NCBI GenBank assembly: GCA_022822245.1
Contig: JAJECB010000169.1
Location: 1-8,918, forward strand
Length of the DNA stretch: 8,918 bases
Reading direction: 5' to 3'
DNA from: Gammaproteobacteria bacterium
GTDB lineage: Bacteria > Pseudomonadota > Gammaproteobacteria > HK1
Below are positions 6,781-8,918 of the stretch, piece by piece. Positions within the stretch are counted from its first letter, which is position 1; the number at the start of each line of letters is the position of its first letter. The notes under the pieces are model-generated. The model searched no databases. It was not told the origin of the DNA and saw only the letters and a list, made by a program, of their open reading frames with translations. Both the position numbers and the translations under genes were made by a program.

Positions 6781-7028
6781 CGCCGCCGCCACCGCCGGCG
6801 GCCGGCCAGTGACCCACCACCGACCGGTGCTCGAGCGGGTGCTCCGCTTCGCCCGCGCTCTGATCCCGGCGCACCACCGCTGATTCTCGGGGTTGGCCCC
6901 CGTCCGGGGAAGGCGGAGGCAAGGGCGCCGCTCGCCTTCCTGGTCCGGTCGCGACGCCTCCCCCGAGCGAAAGCCCGCGGGCAAAATCGCCGGATCCCAA
7001 CCGTGGGCGCTCCGGATGAGAGGGAGAC
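6781..7028 (+). other. 248-bp gap between hyuB and the amidase gene
   Basis: No supported gene is present. Two very short frames chain off the hyuB stop but have no family signal (see the rejected list). The gap contains a GC-rich palindrome CCGCCGGCGG (6792-6801), the stem-loop at 6908-6940 and the palindrome GCCCGCGGGC (6973-6982). No confident promoter was found, so read-through from hyuAB into the amidase is plausible. Confidence 0.5.
6908..6940 (+). other. Stem-loop between hyuB and the amidase gene
   Basis: GGAAGGCG (6908-6915) pairs exactly with CGCCTTCC (6933-6940). G-U pairs at both ends could lengthen the stem to 10 bp around a 15-nt loop. There is no following T-run, so it is not a standard intrinsic terminator. 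It could be an mRNA stability or processing structure, or chance in GC-rich sequence. Confidence 0.3.
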
Positions 7029-8624
7029 ATGGTCGATCTGACGCACCTCACGCTGGCCGACGCGGCCCGGATGATCGCGGCGCGGGAGCTCAAGTCGCTC
7101 GAGCTCGTCGAGGCGACGTTCGCGCGCATCGAGGCCCACGACGCCCGCCTCAACTCCCACGTGACGCTCATGACCGAGAGCGCCCTCGAGGCGGCGCGAG
7201 CGGCGGACGCCGAGATCGCGGCCGGTCGCCGCCGGGGGCCGTTGCACGGGGTGACCGTCGCGCTCAAGGACATCTACGACACCGAAGGCGTGCTGACCGC
7301 CGGGGGATCGAAGACGGGCATTGGCCGGATCCCCGACCAAGACGCGGAGACGGTGCGCCGCCTCAAGGGCGCCGGCGCCGTCATCACCGGCAAGCTCACG
7401 ACGCATGAATACGCCCATGGCGGACCGAGCTTCGACGTGCCGTGGCCTCCGGCCCGCAACCCCTGGAACGTCGAGCACTTCTCCGGCGGGTCGTCGTCCG
7501 GTTCGGGGGTGGCGGTGGCGGCCGGGCTCTGCCTGGGGGCGCTCGGTACCGACACCGGGGGCTCGATCCGGGGTCCGGCCGCGCTCTCCGGCACCACCGG
7601 ATTGATGCCGAGCTACGGCCTGGTGAGCCGCCGCGGGGTCATTCCCAACTCCTTCACCTTCGACCACTGCGGGCCGCTCGCGTGGACCGCCGAGGACTGC
7701 GGCCTGCTGCTGGACGCGCTCGCCGGCTTCGACCCCGAGGACCCGCGCTCGAGCGCCGAGCCCGAGCGCCCCCCGCCCGCTTCCGTGGCGGGGCTGCGGG
7801 TCGGCCTGCTCCGCCATTTCTGGGAGGAGGACCTGAACGTCGCCCCCGAGATGGTCGCCGCCTGCGAGCACGTCGGCGAGGTGCTCCGGAGCCTCGGGGC
7901 GGAAGTCGGGACCGCCCGCATCGCCCCGGTGCAGGACTGGTACGACGTCAAGATCACCATCGCCGAGACCGAGCTCTTCAACGTCCACCGGGGAAACCTC
8001 CGTGCCCGCCCGCGTGATTTCGGCCACGACTTCCTCTCCCGGGCGCTCGGCGCGGTCTGCTTCACGGCGCAGGACTACGTGGCCGCGCACCGGCGCTGGC
8101 GCCAGTTGCGGCGGTCGATGAAGCCGGTTTACGAACGTTTCGACCTGCTGATCGCGCCGTCGGCGACCGGTCCGGCGCCGCGCCTCGATGCGCACGCCAC
8201 GGTGAGCTTCTGGCGGTCTCCGAGCATCACCACACCCTTCGACGTGACCGGAGGACCGGCCCTCACGCTGACCGCGGGCTTCTCCGGCAATGGCCTTCCC
8301 CTCGGCGTCCAGCTCGCCGCCGCGCCCTTCCATGACCGCCGGGTGCTCGCGGCCGGCCAGGCCTTCCAGGCCGCGACCGAATGGGGCCGTCGCCGCCCGG
8401 ACCTCGAGCCCCGGGACGATGCGGAGCTCGAGGCGTACCCGCTGCCCGCGCCGGTTCTGCCGCGCGCGAGCGACAAGCGGGAAGAGGCGCGGACGCTGGC
8501 CGCCCTCGCGGGCCTGCCCCGGGACGACGACTTCCTGCTCGCGTTGATCGCGGAGGCCGCCCCCCACGCGCGCGCCATGGCCGGGAGGCTCGATCGCGAC
8601 TACGCCTTCTCCGACGAGATCTGA
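7029..8624 (+). CDS. Amidase-signature family hydrolase with an extended C-terminal tail
   Basis: This 531-residue protein would hydrolyse a carboxamide, carbamoyl or similar C-N bond in the cytoplasm. The Ser-cisSer-Lys triad is intact: Lys80 in VALKDIYD, Ser155 in FSGGSSSGSG and nucleophile Ser179 in TDTGGSIRGPA. The spacings (99 and 24 residues before the nucleophile) equal those of fatty acid amide hydrolase. TGGPALTLTAGFSGNGLPLG (407-426) is the usual C-terminal family segment. ATG 7029 has AGAGGGAG at 7019-7026 as a purine-rich ribosome binding site. The catalytic fold ends near residue 440. The remaining 90 residues include a hinge rich in Pro and charged residues and a helical tail (481-531) recalling GatC/AtzG-like small partner proteins. 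Next to hyuAB it may cleave the ring-opened product, for example an N-carbamoyl compound (inference). Annotation as GatA is unlikely to be correct because no gatB or gatC is present. Confidence 0.93.
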   Translation: MVDLTHLTLADAARMIAARELKSLELVEATFARIEAHDARLNSHVTLMTESALEAARAADAEIAAGRRRGPLHGVTVALKDIYDTEGVLTAGGSKTGIGRIPDQDAETVRRLKGAGAVITGKLTTHEYAHGGPSFDVPWPPARNPWNVEHFSGGSSSGSGVAVAAGLCLGALGTDTGGSIRGPAALSGTTGLMPSYGLVSRRGVIPNSFTFDHCGPLAWTAEDCGLLLDALAGFDPEDPRSSAEPERPPPASVAGLRVGLLRHFWEEDLNVAPEMVAACEHVGEVLRSLGAEVGTARIAPVQDWYDVKITIAETELFNVHRGNLRARPRDFGHDFLSRALGAVCFTAQDYVAAHRRWRQLRRSMKPVYERFDLLIAPSATGPAPRLDAHATVSFWRSPSITTPFDVTGGPALTLTAGFSGNGLPLGVQLAAAPFHDRRVLAAGQAFQAATEWGRRRPDLEPRDDAELEAYPLPAPVLPRASDKREEARTLAALAGLPRDDDFLLALIAEAAPHARAMAGRLDRDYAFSDEI

Positions 8625-8737
8625 CCGCGCCCGAGCGCGAAAGCTCCTCCCCCGGCGAACCGGTGCGCCGCGAAGGACGAGGCGGCCCGGCGCCGGTCGC
8701 CTATGATCGGGCGGGAGAACGACGGAGGGATCGACGG
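8625..8737 (+). other. Gap after the amidase gene with a weak promoter-like box
   Basis: The gap has no gene. CGGCG (8653-8657) and CGCCG (8666-8670) could form a weak 5-bp hairpin without a T-run. TATGAT at 8702-8707 matches a sigma-70 -10 box well and lies 30 bp before the next candidate start, but no recognisable -35 box sits about 17 bp upstream. It is therefore only a weak promoter candidate. Confidence 0.3.
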
Positions 8738-8918
8738 ATGCCGATCGGCGCCATCGTGCGAAACATGGGTGAGCAGTCCACTCCGGCGCACTCGCCGGGT
8801 GCACCGCGCCTCGCGGTGTCGGGAGCCGTTCAGCGATCTCCGGGCGGAATCTTCCATGACCGTCACCTCAATGGCGAACCGGATGGCAAACCCGTAGCAT
8901 CCCCTTCGCTTCGGGCGG
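8738..8918 (+). CDS. Possible start of a luciferase-like (LLM) flavin oxidoreductase, partial, perhaps degenerate
   Basis: ATG 8738 is preceded by GGAGG at 8724-8728 (9-bp spacing), and the frame is open to the window end (60 codons). The first residues, MPIGAIVRNMGEQSTP, resemble N-termini of LLM-class F420/FMN-dependent oxidoreductases, as I recall the family. After about residue 17 the frame becomes rich in Ser, Pro, Arg and His, and its third codon positions lose their strong G/C preference. The expected first helix and the following DHxAIP-type segment are not seen. A frameshift or decay near 8790-8800 would explain this: a shifted frame briefly reads LAGC and later FSDL, as the family would. 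It could equally be non-coding sequence with a chance start. Confidence 0.35.
   Translation, partial: MPIGAIVRNMGEQSTPAHSPGAPRLAVSGAVQRSPGGIFHDRHLNGEPDGKPVASPSLRA

Noticed and set aside
6777..6883. Two tiny frames chained to the hyuB stop: 11 codons from ATG 6777 and 24 codons from GTG 6809, with ATGA and GTGA overlaps
   Set aside because: The overlaps look like translational coupling, but the first product is mostly Pro and Ala and neither has a recognisable motif. Chance is likely in GC-rich sequence.
4882..6984. Long open frame on the minus strand opposite hyuB
   Set aside because: It is antisense to an intact HyuB and has a low-complexity, Arg- and Asp-rich product without recognisable domains.
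6693..8804. Long open frame on the minus strand opposite the amidase
   Set aside because: It is antisense to an intact amidase and no domain is recognised in the product.
8703..8897. 64-codon + strand frame overlapping the LLM-like start
   Set aside because: It has no clear ribosome binding site, its product is Arg- and Ser-rich, and the competing frame from 8738 has a better site and a family-like N-terminus.
1..8918. tRNA, rRNA, CRISPR array or transposase gene
   Set aside because: I saw no cloverleaf, rRNA-like segment, regularly spaced direct repeats or transposase domain on either strand.

Overview
The window is strongly GC-rich (by eye around 70%, not computed), with codons that nearly always end in G or C, Shine-Dalgarno sites of the GGAGG type, and GTG and TTG as alternative starts. 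This fits a high-GC proteobacterium or a similar uncultured environmental lineage. Nothing in the sequence fixes the genus. All convincing genes are on the + strand.

Layout. (1) Bases 1-1166 hold the 3' end of one and the whole of a second ATP-binding subunit of a peptide/opine/nickel-type (Dpp/Opp) ABC importer. They overlap by GTGA, so they form the distal end of a transporter operon. (2) Bases 1167-1394 are a regulatory-looking gap with an 18-bp inverted repeat that could be an operator. (3) Bases 1395-2531 encode a DegT/DnrJ/EryC1/StrS-type PLP aminotransferase. (4) Bases 2532-2888 are non-coding. Most of this gap is a roughly 205-bp sequence bounded by inverted repeats with a perfect 16-bp core, which looks like a miniature mobile or dispersed repeat element. 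It ends just before the ribosome binding site of hyuA. (5) Bases 2889-6780 encode the two subunits of an ATP-dependent hydantoinase/oxoprolinase-family enzyme (HyuA and HyuB). (6) Bases 6781-7028 are a short gap with a weak stem-loop. (7) Bases 7029-8624 encode an amidase-signature hydrolase with an intact Lys-Ser-Ser triad and a C-terminal tail that may be a fused GatC/AtzG-like small domain. (8) Bases 8625-8918 hold a short gap and the possible start of a luciferase-like (LLM) flavin oxidoreductase, which loses its family resemblance after about 17 residues.

Working model (inference). This looks like a catabolic locus: a Dpp/Opp-type importer brings in a small amide, lactam or peptide-like compound, HyuAB opens a cyclic amide using ATP, and the amidase removes the exposed amide or carbamoyl group. 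The aminotransferase does not fit this scheme in an obvious way. Its family usually aminates keto-sugars, and one residue of its cofactor region differs from the family pattern I know. No substrate can be assigned from sequence alone. The most useful items for follow-up are the inverted-repeat element, the amidase tail, the operator-like palindrome and the odd aminotransferase.
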